A stretch of 64,000 nt of DNA. Origin: Arenicola marina (taxonomy: Eukaryota; Annelida; Polychaeta; Arenicolidae). Below, in pieces: positions 1-11,776 of this stretch (position 1 is its first letter; each line of letters begins with the position of its first letter). Made by a program: the position numbers and the translations under genes. Where the stretch lies: positions 45,792,959 through 45,856,958 of the forward strand of contig OZ025252.1 in assembly GCA_964019135.1 (NCBI GenBank), read 5' to 3'. The notes beneath the pieces are model-generated. The model was not told the origin of the DNA. It was given only the letters and a program-made list of their open reading frames with translations, and made no database searches.

Positions 1-212
1 TCCAGAACGGTGCAAAAAATGTTTCCAAGCATCCATCTCCCCCGGGCACATCGGTCATAGCAGGGACAGGCTCCCCGCACATAGGCGTCTCTCAAATAAA
101 TACTACACATATTTCAGGACCGACGAGTCTTAATCTAGCCCAGACATCTCATATTAAAACTTTCCGTGAGGACGCTCCAGGAGTTTGCTTTAGACAAAGC
201 CAGACGTGTTGT

Positions 213-692
213 TGTCTGGTCGTGGTGAGTCACTGGCTGGTGGCTGGCTGGTCACTGGCTGGTGGCTGGCTGGTCATTGGCTGGTCGCTGGCTGGTCACT
301 GGCTGGTCATTGGCTGGTCATTGGCTGGTCACTGGCTGGTCACTGGCTGGTGGCTGGCTGGTGGCTGGCTGGTCAGTGGCTGGTCATTGGCTGGTCACTA
401 GCTGGTCATTGGCTGGTCACTGGCTAGTCATTGGCTGTCACTGGCTGGTCATTGGCTGGTCACTGGCTGGTCATTGGCTGGTCGCTGGCTGGTTCATTGG
501 CTGGTCACAGGTTGGTGGCTGGCTGGTCACTGGCTGGTCATTGACTGGTCATTGGCTAGTCGCTTGCTGGTCATTGACTGGTCACTGGCTGGTCATTGGC
601 TCGTCGTTAGTTGGTCGCTGGCTGGTCGCTAGCTGGTCGCTTGCTGGTCGCTGGCTGGTCGCTGGCTGGTCACTGATTGGTCGATGTCACTG
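213..692. repeat. Minisatellite, about 11-bp unit
   Basis: Tandem array of a short unit of the form TGGCTGGTCAC with variants (GGTGGC, GGTCGC, GGTCAT). The repeats generate open frames on the plus strand that read WLVTGWSLAGH-type periodic protein. The unit length is not a multiple of three and indels are frequent, so I treat these frames as artefacts. The array ends in unique sequence near 700. Confidence 0.9.
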
Positions 693-1039
693 GCTGAACC
701 CACTGTTCGTCGACGATACACGTCATGACCCAACGTAGGCGGTGAATGAGTCGAGTGCAGACGTAAAACAACACATTTGGTGAAACGACCATCCTAACAT
801 TGACGGTTTAACACCAGATCCTTGTTTAACTTGCCAAAGCGGGGACTGTGATATCAGTATTGACACAACCGCCACATAGTTGCCGCCTTTTGCGGCTTGC
901 ACTGAGCTGGTGGAACAGATGTCTCCACAGGAAGCCGCACGGCCATTTCCGCCCTGGGCCGATAACTGTTTATAGATTTAGATGAACAAGAAACTGGTAC
1001 AAATAAATTGAGGCAATCTGTTTCGAGACGGCGAAAACA
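693..1039. other. Unique spacer, no gene seen
   Basis: Non-repetitive spacer between two minisatellites. No splice-flanked conserved exon, RNA gene or transposon end could be recognised. Confidence 0.5.
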
Positions 1040-2190
1040 GACACAGAGGCAGGGCATGGATGAGGGACTGGGCTGAGGGACAGGGCTGAGGGAGGGAGCG
1101 GGCTGGGGAGAGGGCTGAGGTACAGGGCTGAGGGAGGGAGAAGGCTGGGGGAGAGGGCTTAGATACAGGGCTGAGGGAGGGACAGGGCTGAGGTACAGGG
1201 CTGAGGTACAGGGCTGAGGGAGGGACAGGGCTGAGGTACAGGGCTGAGGGACAGGGCTGAGGTACAGGGCTGGTGGACAGGGCTGAGGTACAGGGCTGAG
1301 GGAGGGACAGGGCTGAGGTACAGGGCTGGTAGACAGGGCTGAGGTACAGGGCTGGTGGACAGGGCTGAGGTACAGGGCTGAGGGAGGGACAGGGCTGAGG
1401 TACAGGGCTGAGGGAGGGACAGGGCTGAGGTACAGGGCTGAGGTACAGGGCTGGTGGACAGGGTTGAGGTACAGGGCTGAGGTACAGGGCTGAGGGAGGG
1501 ACAGGGCTGAAGTACAGGGCTGAGGTACAGGGCTGGTGGACAGGGCTGAGGTACAGGGCTGAGGGAGGGACAGGGCTGAGGTACAGGGCTGGTGGACAGG
1601 GCTGAGGTACAGGGCTGAGGGAGGGACAGGGCTGAGGTACAGGGCTGAGGGAGGGACAGGGCTGAGGTACAGGGCTGAGGGAGGGAGAGGGCTGAGGTAC
1701 AGGGCTGAGGGACAGGGCTGAGGGAGGGACAGGGCTGAGGTACAGGGCTGAGGGAGGGACAGGGCTGAGGTACAGGGCTGAGGGAGGGAGAGGGCTGGGG
1801 GAGGGACAGGGCTGAGGGAGGGACAGGGCTGAGGTACAGGGCTGAGGGAAGGACAGGGCTGGGGGAGAGGGCTGAGGTACAGGGCTGGTGGACAGGGCTG
1901 AGGGAGTGACATGGCCGAGGGACATGACTGAGGGACATGGCTGAGCGAAAAGGCTGGGGGACAGAGCTGGGGGACATGGCTTAGGGACGGCTGAGCGAAA
2001 GAGCTGAGGAACGTGGGCTGAGGGTCGTGGCTGAGGAACTGTGCTGGGGGACAGGGCTGGGGGAGATGGCTGAGGGACAGGGCTGAGGGAGGGACGTGGG
2101 CTTAGGGACAGGACTGAGGGCAGGACATGGGCTGGGGGATATGGCTTAGGGACAGGGCTGAGGGCGGGACGTGGGCTGGGGGACAGGCTG
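1040..2190. repeat. Minisatellite with mixed 13- and 17-bp units
   Basis: A mosaic of two related units, one like GAGGTACAGGGCT (13 bp) and a longer one with an extra GAGG (GAGGGAGGGACAGGGCT, 17 bp), plus a GGTGGACAGGGCT variant. The right end (after about 1,900) is more degenerate. The purine-rich plus strand leaves the minus strand open in all frames (PQPCPSLSPV-type periodic frames of up to 352 codons), which are repeat shadows. Confidence 0.9.
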
Positions 2191-2270
2191 ATTCACACCA
2201 CCCCGTGCAGCACCCTGCACGCCTCGATCACATCCAGTTTATCATACCGGGAGCAATGATCGCAAGCCTC

Positions 2271-2450
2271 TCAGTCCAGCACCCCCCCCCCCTCCAATCT
2301 CTCTCTCTCGCCATTCCCCTCTACTATGTCCCCCCTTTCTATCACTCTCTCCTTACCCCCTCACCCTTGCTTCTCCTCTTCTCCTCTCGCCTGTGCCACA
2401 CACTCGGTTCCGTCTTCCACCTTCCCAACCTCTCCAGAGCTCGCTAGATT
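2271..2450. repeat. Pyrimidine-rich low-complexity tract
   Basis: C/T-rich stretch on the plus strand containing poly-C and CT runs. No ordered unit and no coding signal. Confidence 0.6.
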
Positions 2451-3610
2451 AGCCGCCCGCTCGTGATGTTCCGGGACGCCATCAAATATTTAGGAGCACC
2501 TGGGGCTCTAATCACTGCCAGATTTCTGGCTGTATCCCTCCGCCTAACGGGTCAGGCTCCTGTTACCCACGGACGTGCGGCGACAACAACGTCAAGTTGG
2601 CGTCCCGTCACTAAGCGAAAGAAATTGATGCCCTCCGCGCACAAAAGAGTGTCTCTAATTACTTCATTTAATTACAAAAAAATTATATAACTGGTGAACG
2701 CGTCCTTATCAGGAAGACCTTGTTTCTGGTTTTTTGCGTGGAGCAATATATCTTCGAAGATAGCCAGACGGATTTCACTGTGGAATAGACATCGCACCAC
2801 CCAAAGGGCTCCCATGGTTTCTGTATAAATTATAGTCCTGCTTGTTAGACGTAATCAAGGGAGTTCGCGAGATCACAGTGGCGCCAGCTGGCGAGTACTA
2901 TTTATATGTGACCGTTTCTCCACCTTGCAAGCACTTTTTATTTTCGATATCTCAATCTTAATCCAATGTCAATAATATAGTTATGCAATGCCGCGAACGT
3001 AACAACGCGTGTCCGTGCTTCATGTGCTTTGAAATTGAAATCACGTTGAGCGTTATCAGACAAACGAGACTTCTGGTTACCCTTGACCCTTAACGCCACA
3101 AAATTCGAATCTGTAGAGTACGTGACAATAATGTCCAATACTTTGGAGAAAGCAATAATAATCAAAAGTGATTAAAACTACTGAAAGTGTTTCAAATAAA
3201 GCTTTACTGGGTTACGCCATCCGCAGTATTAAGGACTTGATGATATGTTGAGCGAACAGCAATTACTCAAATGCAAGGATATTAGTTAATAAGTTCACTA
3301 TTTAAGGCGCTGCAAAAGCATAAAAGTCCGAACATTTCGGCCCATCATCAAAAAGGGAACAGCAACGGCGAATCTGCAAGTCTGCAAGCAATCAGCAAAT
3401 GGCTGTGAGCCTGGGGCCGCAGATACCATATCCTGTAACACAGGTGCCACTCGGGCCGCAGATACCCTATCCTGTAACACAGGTGCCAGGTGATTTTTCT
3501 CGCCGGTTCAGTTTCGAATGGCCGCCCCGGGGCTCCGTTCATAAAAGCGCTCTCCACACCAGATGTGGCTGGATGCCGGGGGTAAGGGACAAAGCCTTCG
3601 TCATCTTCAG
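2451..3610. other. Unique intergenic DNA, nothing recognised
   Basis: About 1.1 kb of non-repetitive sequence between arrays. Short open frames occur on both strands but none resembles a known family or is bounded by convincing splice signals. Confidence 0.5.
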
Positions 3611-3611
3611 C

Positions 3612-4882
3612 ACCTCCCACCATCAGCAGCATCATCTATCCCACCCAGGCCATAGCCTCCACCATCAGCGGCATCATCTATCCCACCCAGGCCATAGCCT
3701 CCACCATCAGCAGCATCATCTATCCCACCCAGGCCATAGCCTCCACCATCAGCAGCATCATCTAGCCCACCCAGGCCATAGCCTCCACCATCAGCAGCAT
3801 CATCTATCCCACCCAGGCCATAGCCTCCACCATCAGCAGCATCATCTATCCCACCCAGGCCATAGCCTCCACCATCAGCAGCATCATCTATCCCACCCAG
3901 ACCATCGCCTCCACCATCAGCAGCATCATCTATCCCACCCAGGCCATAGCCTCCACCATCAGCAGCATCATCTATCCCACCCAGGCCATAGCCTCAACCA
4001 TCAGCAGCATCATCTATCCCACCCAGGCCATAGCCTCCACCATCAGCAGCATCATCTATCCCACCAAGGCCATAGCCTCCACCATCAGCAGCATCATCTA
4101 TCCCACCCAGACCATCGCCTCCACCATCAGCAGCATCATCTATCCCACCCAGACCATCGCCTCCACCATCAGCAGCATCATCTATCCCACCCAGGCCATC
4201 GCCTCTACCATCAGCAGCATCATCTATCCCACCAAGGCCATAGCCTCCACCATCAGCAGCATCATCTATCCCACCAAGGCCATCGCCTCTACCATCAGCA
4301 GCATCATCTATCCCACCCAGACCATCGCCTCCACCATCAGCAGCATCATCTACCCCACCCAGGCCATCGCCTCCACCACCAGCAGCATCATCTATCCCAC
4401 CCAGGCCATTGCCTTCACCATTAGCAGCATCATCTATCCCACCAGACCATCGCCTCCACCATCAGCAGCATCATCTATCCCACCAGACCATCGCCTCCAC
4501 CATCAGCAGCATCATCTATCCCACCCAGGCCATCGCCTCCACCATCAGCAGCATCATCTATCCCACCCAGGCCATCGCCTCCACCATCAGCAGCGTCATC
4601 TATCCCACCCAGACCATCGTCTCCACCATCAGCAGCATCATCTATCCCACCCAGACCATCGCCTCCACCATCAGCAGCATCATCTATCCCACCCAGGCCA
4701 TCGCCTCCACCATCAGCAGCGTCATCTATCCCACCCAGACCATCGCCTCCACTATCAGCAGCATCATCTATCCCACCCAGACCATCGCCTCCACCATCAG
4801 CAGCATCATCTTTCCCACCCAGGCCATCGCCTTCACCATCAGCAGCATCCACCACCCAGACCATCGCCTCCACCACCTCGGC
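3612..4882. repeat. Minisatellite, 42-bp unit
   Basis: About 30 tandem copies of a 42-bp (14-codon) unit. On the plus strand a unit reads HHQQHHLSHPGHSL in one frame, and on the minus strand DDAADGGGDGLGGI. Because 42 is a multiple of three, long frames open on both strands. Near 4,440-4,490 two neighbouring units each lack one base (CCCACCAGACC instead of CCCACCCAGACC), which shifts the plus-strand frame. This argues that the array is not under coding constraint. Confidence 0.92.
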
Positions 4883-4994
4883 CGCCTTCCCTCCCATCGT
4901 CTCTGTCACAGATACAGTGGGTTGGACAGTGACACCCGGGGTAGTAGCAATGGACTACGACTCAAAATTAAGTTTTAAAATGCTCAAGTTTCCT

Positions 4995-6098
4995 ATGGGA
5001 GAGTCTCAAATTAAAAGTATGGAGGAGCCTCAATTTCAACCTATGGCAGAGCCTCAAGTTAAAACTATGGCAGAGCCTCAAGTTAAAACTATGGCACAGA
5101 CTCAAGTGAAAGCTATGGCAGAGTCTCAAATTAAAACTATGGAGGAGCCTCAATTTAAACCTATGGCAGAGCCTCAATTTAAACCTATGGCAGAGTCTCA
5201 AGTTAAACCTATGGCAGACCCTCAAGTTAAACCTATGGCAGAGCCTCAAGTTAAAACTATGGCAAAGCCTCAAGTTAAAACTATGGCGGAGCCTCAAGTT
5301 AAACCTATGGCAGAGCCTCAAGTTAAAACTATGGCAGAGCCTCAAGTTAAACCTATGGCAAAGCCTCAAGTTAAACCTATGGCAGAGCCTCAAGTTAAAC
5401 CTATGGCAGAGCCTCAAGTTAAAACTATGGCAGAGCCTCAAGTTAAACCTATGGCAGAGCCTCAAGTTAAACCTATGGCAGAGCCTCAAGTTAAAACTAT
5501 GGCGGAGCTTCAAGTTAAACCTATGGCGGAGCCTCAAGTTAAACCTATGGCAGAGCCTCAAGTTAAACCTATGGCAGAGCCTCAAGTTAAACCTATGGCA
5601 GAGTCTCAAGTTAAACCTATGGCAGAGCCTCAAGTTAAACCTATGGCAGAGCCTCAAGTTAAAACTATGGCAGAGCCTGAAGTTAAAACTATGGCAGAGC
5701 CGCAAGTTAAAACTATGGCGGAGCCTCAAGTTAAACCTATGGCAGAGCCTCAAGTTAAAACTATGGCAAAGCCTCAAGTTAAAACTATGGCGGAGCCTCA
5801 AGTTAAACCTATGGCAGAGCCTCAAGTTAAACCTATGGCAGAGCCTCAAGTTAAACCTATGGCAGAGTCTCAAGTTAAAACTATGGCAGAGCCTCAAGTT
5901 AAACCTATGGCAGAGCCTCAAGTTAAACCTATGGCAGAGCCTGAAGTTAAAACTATGGCAGAACCTCAAGTTAAAACTATGACACAGACTCAAGTGAAAG
6001 CTATGGCAGAGCCTCAAGTTAAAACTATGACACAGACTCAAGTTAAAACTATGGCAGATTCTCAAGTTAAATCTATGGCAGAGCCTCAAGTTAAATCT
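4995..6098. repeat. Minisatellite, 24-bp unit, 46 exact-length copies
   Basis: 1,104 bp, which is exactly 46 x 24. The plus frame reads MAEPQVKP/MAEPQVKT over and over inside an open frame (4,917-6,167, 416 codons) that begins and ends in non-repeat residues. The minus strand is open too (RFNLRLCH-type repeat, 4,968-6,185). Unit differences include both silent (GCA/GCG) and replacement (CCT/ACT, GAG/AAG) changes without clear third-position bias. I therefore favour a non-coding array, although the complete lack of indels is unusual. Confidence 0.88.
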
Positions 6099-6550
6099 AA
6101 ATGTAAAGCCCATAAAGTCTTGGTAATTTGTAGCTTCAAGCCATCTACTGCAATGGTAGCTTTTTAAGTTACGTCGCCGCCGCACTACTGTGGGGCTGAG
6201 GGAGCGGGCAGAGGGGGAGGGGAGGGATCAATGATCTCTCTTCTCGGACATGACGGTCTTGTTGTCATGGGCACCTTGCACTTTGATCGTCTTCTCCCCG
6301 ACGTCCGCAGGGCCCCGACCTGTTTTTCCTTGGTGTTTACTTTCAAGGAGAACTAACAACACCAGTCATTAAACTAACCCAGCAAATATTTGCCGATGAA
6401 AGAGGAATAGCATGTCAGAAGGCGGAACTATATGCCATCGTCGGTCGTATATCACGCGCCCAGTTACATGGTTTCATAGACATATACCTATATATACAGA
6501 AAATCCCTTGGGTTCTGTGGCCTGCGCTCATCAAGGTGGTCTAGCGCTAT
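6099..6550. other. Unique spacer, nothing recognised
   Basis: Spacer between two minisatellites; no gene, RNA or transposon terminus could be supported. Confidence 0.5.
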
Positions 6551-6865
6551 ACGAGGTGTATAGGTGGTGTATAGGTGACGTATAGGAGGTGTATAGGTGG
6601 CGTATAGGAGGTGTATAGGTGGTGTATAAGAGGTGTATAGGAGGTGTATAGACGGTGTATAGGTGGTGTATAAGAGGTGTATAGGTGGTGTATAGGTGGT
6701 GTATAGGTGGCGTATAGGAGGTGTATAGGTGGTGTATAAGAGGTGTATAGGTGGTGTATAGGTGGCGTATAGGAGGCGTATAGGTGTATAGGAGGTGTAT
6801 AGGAGGTGTATAGGAGGTGTATAGGCGGTGTATAGGAGGTGTATAGGAGGTGCATAAGAGGTGGT
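6551..6865. repeat. Minisatellite, about 10-bp unit
   Basis: Tandem copies of GTATAGGTGG/GTATAGGAGG with occasional GTATAAGAGG. The minus strand stays open as YTPPIHLL-type periodic frames. The unit is not a multiple of three, so no coding role is inferred. Confidence 0.9.
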
Positions 6866-6966
6866 GTATAGGTGGTGGTCCCTATCGCACCGCCAGATGC
6901 GAGTCGATCTTTGCCTCCCACTCCCATACACACACTGCTAAAAGTGACCGAACCACGGAATGTGCG

Positions 6967-7972
6967 TCTACACCGTGGAGTGTCAACACCATGGAGTGTC
7001 TACACCATGGAGTGTCTACACCATGGAGTGTCTACACCATGGAGTCTCTACACCATGGAGTGTCTACACCGTGGAGTGTCTACACCGTGGAGTGTCTACA
7101 CCATGGAGTGTCTACACCATGGAGTGTCTACACCATGGAGTCTCTACACCATGGAGTGTCTACACCGTGGAGTGTCTACACCGTGGAGTGTCTACACCAT
7201 TGAGTGTCTACACCGTGGAGTGTCTACACCATGGAGTGTCTACACCGTGGGGTGTCTACACCATGGAGTGTCTACACCATGGAGTGTCTACGCCATAGTG
7301 TCAACACCATGGAGTGTCTACACCATGGAATGTTTACACCATGGAGAGCCATGGAGTGTCTACGCCATGGAGTGTCTACGCCATAGAGTGTCTACGCCAT
7401 GGAGTGTCTACACCATGGAGTGTCTACGATATAATGTCTACGCCATGGAGTGTCAACGCCATAGAGTGTCTTTGCCATAGTGTCTACGCCATAGTGTCTA
7501 CGCCATGGAGTGTCTACGCCATGGAGTGTCTACACCATGAAGTGTCTACGATATAGTGTCTACGCCATGGAGTGTCAACGCCATAGAGTGTCTACGCCAT
7601 AGTGTCTACGCCATGGAGTGTCAACACCATAGAGTGTCTACGCCATGGAGTGTCTACGCCATAGAGTGTCTACGTCATGGAGTGTCTACACCATGGAGTG
7701 TCTACGATATAGTGTCTACGCCATGGAGTGTCAACGCCATAGAGTGTCTACGCCATAGTGTCTACGCCAGTGTCTACGCCATGGAGTGTCAACACCATAG
7801 AGTGTCTACGCCATAGAGTGTCTACGCCATGGAGTGTCTACACCATGGAGTGTCTACGATATAGTGTCTACGCCATAGTGTCTACGCCATGGAGTGTCTA
7901 CGCCATGGAGTGTCTACGCCATGGAGTGTCTACACCATGGAGAGTCCACACCATAGAGTGTCCACACCACAC
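6967..7972. repeat. Minisatellite, 16-bp unit, about 60 copies
   Basis: Array of ACACCATGGAGTGTCT. The first third is mostly ACACC units; the remainder mixes ACGCCATGG, ACGCCATAG and a shorter ACGATATAGTGTCT variant, with CAACACC units interspersed. Several overlapping plus-strand frames arise from the 16-bp period. Many units contain CCATGG. Variant types cluster, which suggests higher-order block duplication. Confidence 0.92.
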
Positions 7973-8938
7973 GTGATGGCAGTGACGCCGACGAGGGGGG
8001 GGGGGGGGAGGAGTGGACGGGCCGGCGGGCTGCCACCGAGCAGGCTGGGGGCGGCAGACTTTGACCGTCCCGCCTCTAACTCTGTTCAGTATCGCACACG
8101 GCGCCCCGTGACATCGGGGGAGAGCTCTGGCGATCGATACCAGATAACAAACACTGGAAGAGATCGATGGGGCGGCCAGAAGGCCCGCCCTACACCCCCC
8201 CCCCCACCTCCCTCTTCCTCCACCCACCCCCACGGGTGAAGTCGTGTGCCGGACGCGGTTTTGGGTGGGGTAGGGGTCTGGGCCGCTGTGGATAGGAAGG
8301 GGCGGGGGGGGGGGGGGGGCGAGTTAGGGGTCTGTATCGGCCACTGTCAGCATATCTGACTTCCCTGCACATCATATTTCACCCAGGGGCCGCTGTCATA
8401 ATTCGCATTGTTCGTTCCATAATACACCGGACCAGCCCACGCCACCACGACACTGCCGCCCTGCCACCGACCAGAAGGAGGTTAACTACGGCTCGCTGTA
8501 CACAAAAAGAGCGATTCAGACATGCTGTCAAGTGGCGGTGTAATAAACGCAGATGCGACCACATATATCGATATAGATCGGTGTAGCCGCTGCTCCAGGA
8601 TAATAGAAGAGCTGCCCAGAGACCCCAGACCATGAAATCAATACCCTCCATTGGCCCCATCTGTTGTTAGTGGTGGGTGTGTTTCAGGCGAGGGCTGCAT
8701 ACGTCAAACTTAATCATGACCCCAGGTATTTTCTTGCCTTTTTTTAGGGTCCGGATATCGGCTCGAAATAATCTCTGGCTTTAGGTGCTTATCTCGTCAC
8801 GGCAGCCGGGCTGGATTACCACCGCAGTGAGACAGGAGGCCTCGGGCGGGCATCCCCCTCGCCCCCCCCCCACCACCCCCCACAGGAGGGGGTCGTCATG
8901 CACGCCAGCGCGTATCCCCCAGCTGCGACGGACGGCTT
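7973..8938. other. Intergenic DNA with homopolymer runs
   Basis: Contains several poly-G and poly-C runs (near 7,997, 8,194, 8,307 and 8,863). No conserved exon or RNA gene recognised. Confidence 0.5.
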
Positions 8939-8939
8939 C

Positions 8940-9178
8940 GGTACATACAAATAGAGGCGGTAGCCTACGCAGGAAACGTGTTTTTTAGTCTTAGCATCAA
9001 CAGCTCACTGTGGTGCTGCTCATGATCAAGACATCCTCTTCGGTATAATTTTAGCATTTTCTTAATTCAGAAAACTCATTTCTTACGCATTTTGAAAACG
9101 ATAATCGCTCGACAAATCTTCAACTTAGCGCTAAGTCTATTGGCGTAGCCTGAGTGGCGATTGTGAATACGGCCACCG
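8940..9178 (-). mobile_element. MITE-like element, copy 1
   Basis: This stretch is similar, in reverse orientation, to 14,131-14,378. Both share blocks around CTTAGCGCTAAGT, GATTTGTCGAGCGATTATC and CTGAATTAAGAAA, and end in a GGCCGTATTCAYAATC-type terminus. The terminus nearest 9,178 is well preserved, whereas the one near 8,940 is degraded. No coding capacity. Inferred to be a non-autonomous DNA transposon relic. Confidence 0.7.
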
Positions 9179-11495
9179 GGCGGTACTGTCACGTCACCAT
9201 AGACCAAATGCACTAATATAATCACTACGTTTATAGTGAGCCCATCGACATACCTGTAAGAGGCGGAGTAAGAATCACGGACTCTTAGGCCGAAAAAAAA
9301 TGCTTTAGTTTTTGGCCGGCGAGTTACAAAGTAAAGCCGCGAGTCGGTTTTTATCACCAGTTGCCCCTGAACACAAGTTACCACGACGCCACTCCTTGGT
9401 TTCAGGATATTCAGTACTATATGAGATGCGAAGCGCCCCAGCTTTACATTTTTTGGGATAATAATATGCATGCTTCTGCAAAAAAACGTGTGATGAGACA
9501 AAATCTGACGCGCGGTGTTTGCGTTTAAAACGCGGTTGTTCAAGTCGACGGGGGCTTACGTATATATGTACACGAGGCTTGCGCTGTTATCTGAGTGATA
9601 ACAAGAGGGATGTTTCTCCACTCGTTCACGGCAAAGCAGCACTTGAACCTGATCCGGAAAACAGGATTCGAGCAGATAAAGAGTTTGAGTGCTAGATTAG
9701 CGCCCTGCTGGAGGCCATATGAAGCGACGTTGAAGGAGCATCCATACTCCACCAACAAACGTCTCGAGAAGCCGCTCAAGCCATAACTTAACGAGCACGT
9801 GTCTCGTTAACTCCGCATTATCGCCCTATGGTAAGCGGAGAACGCGGAACCAGCCTGATATGGCGGTGACATCAGATTCCAGCGTACTAAGGATGGGCCA
9901 CTTGGACGGGCTCGTAAACCCTTGAATCTTCACCGAATATACGTGAAGGTCCTTCGTGAAGGGCATCGGGTGAAAGCCAAGCGTGGGTGGGTGGTTGGAT
10001 GGGTTCGGTCGGGTTGCACGGGACCAGATAAACCATGATGACCAGGACCCGTACGAAACCAGCCTGGCTGTCGTTACGGAGACAGGGGGGGGGGGGGGGA
10101 TACCTCCTCCGGTCTCCGCGATGGGGGGATCGTTATTTATGCGTACAATTCCTGGTTCATCGCGAAGACCTTTCCGCTATTTACCGCGATCCGTTATGGC
10201 ATTCTGTGTATGCCACGACCTTGACGTTATCACCTGTAAGGTGCTTTTTTTTCGGGCAGTCTTGAGCAGTCCTCATCTTTAAGATTAGAAATTACCCTCC
10301 GTCATTCTTGGGGATTTGGGATTCAGAGGGATACCCCCGCCCCCCACCCCCCCCCCCCACATTACGTAATTATTATTCGTTATTCAGGCCCAACACCTTG
10401 ATTTTGACATGGGGTTTCGTTTTTAAAATTGACGATCGGGAGTAGGGGCGTGAAGGGGGAGTTTAACCTAGCCAGATGCTTCTCACGCAAGGACGGCAGA
10501 TAGGTTGAGGTGGCGGACATTCTTGAAGCCAACTGTATACTGGAATGAATTGCACGTCGACACAGTCGGATTTTTATATGTCCGTGTATTTTATACATGC
10601 CCCCCCCCCACCCCCAACGATCGCCCCCGCTACCTCTTTCGTATTAAGCTTTCATAACTAAATTAAAAGGGGGGTGGGGCCTTACAATACCAACAGGAGA
10701 TATATACATTATGTGCTTATTTATATACGCATAGATATAATACATATCATATGAGTAATACAAGACTTATGTACGAGTAAAGACAGGTTCAGAGTGACGC
10801 GAATGACTATCACCAGCCCCAGGCGGTTGTCCGTACTATCATACCGTACAGCACCAGCCTTTCAGCCAAAGGAGCTGATGGCAGCCGGGTTATCAGTGGC
10901 GAGCCTGAGTGCCTGGGATCCTTATTATCTCTTCCCCAATCTATTATTTATCATATCTCGTGCGACGCACCCCACAACCCCAAGGCTGTCTTACCCTTTA
11001 CATATAGGGGTAGGTTGGGTCTGTGCTGTGCCGTGCCGCAGTGACGGTGTGGTACACTTTCCGAGACCACGGGCAGTCCCCTGGATGGTGTGTGTGTGTG
11101 TGTGCGACCCCGTGACGGTGGAGAACCTGGCCTTCGCCGCCCCCCCCCCGTCACACAACCATCACATCATCCACTCCCACCAGGAGCTGACCCACAACTT
11201 GGCACATTTTAGCTATGGAGAGCGCACAACGGGGGGTGGGGGTGGGGGTAGAGTGAGGGGGGGGGGGGGTTAGAGTGAGGGGGGATGTAGTACGAATGGG
11301 ATACGGAGAGGGAAAGGGAGAGGACGAGGGGAAGGGAGAAGGGGGAAGAAGAAACGGGAGAGGGGAGACGAAAGCTGCCAGCTGACGGGACCCTCACATG
11401 CTCGCGTTTGCACCTACCCAATCTACCCCAGCCCCTTACTACTCTATCAAGTTGTGGCCAGTACAACTGTCACGCAAACGTCAGATTTGCCTGCC
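9179..11495. other. Intergenic DNA, nothing coding recognised
   Basis: Contains homopolymer G/C runs, a short GT microsatellite near 11,087-11,103 and a G/GA-rich tract at about 11,230-11,370. The open frames here lack family similarity. Confidence 0.5.
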
Positions 11496-11776
11496 GATCA
11501 ACATGGAAATCACGGATGATCCTGTCAGCTCGCCGAGGGGTCCTGTTGCCGGGGTCATGGCCCCATGGGGAATCGAACCCCGATCATTTTGCGGCGCCGA
11601 GCGGCCATATGCAACGTAACCTAGCCGGTAGCTATAGTTTTTGGGGCATGTCTTTCTTCGTAAAGAGTAGGAGGTTAACCCCGGGGGCATGGCTCCACTC
11701 TCCCTTCCTTCTCTCATTGACGCGATATGACCAAAAGTGGTTAAAGCGTCCTGACTAAGCAACCAACCAACCAATG
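11496..11776. mobile_element. Rearranged SINE fragment
   Basis: The right part (11,646-11,776) matches the 3' body of the intact SINE at 28,546-28,799, including TCTTTCTTCGTAAAGAGTAG, GACGCGATATGACC, GGTTAAAGCGTCC and an (ACCA)n tail. To its left lies a tRNA-like segment whose B-box-like GGTTCGATTCC reads on the minus strand (about 11,568-11,578), so head and tail are in opposite orientation. This is a chimeric or rearranged copy. Confidence 0.65.

Noticed and set aside
854..1977. Long minus-strand Pro/Ser/Leu-rich frames of up to 352 codons
   Set aside because: They are produced by the 13/17-bp minisatellite, are open in several frames at once and have no gene context.
3399..4978. His/Gln-rich (341 codons) and Ile/Ser-rich frames on the plus strand and an Asp/Gly-rich minus frame
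   Set aside because: All derive from the 42-bp array, and frame-shifting deletions within the array argue against coding.
6850..7972. Overlapping VSTPWSVYTMEC-type frames
   Set aside because: They are shadows of the 16-bp array, open in all three plus frames.
9076..9543. 155-codon minus-strand frame
   Set aside because: It overlaps the MITE copy at 8,940-9,178 and shows no protein family similarity.
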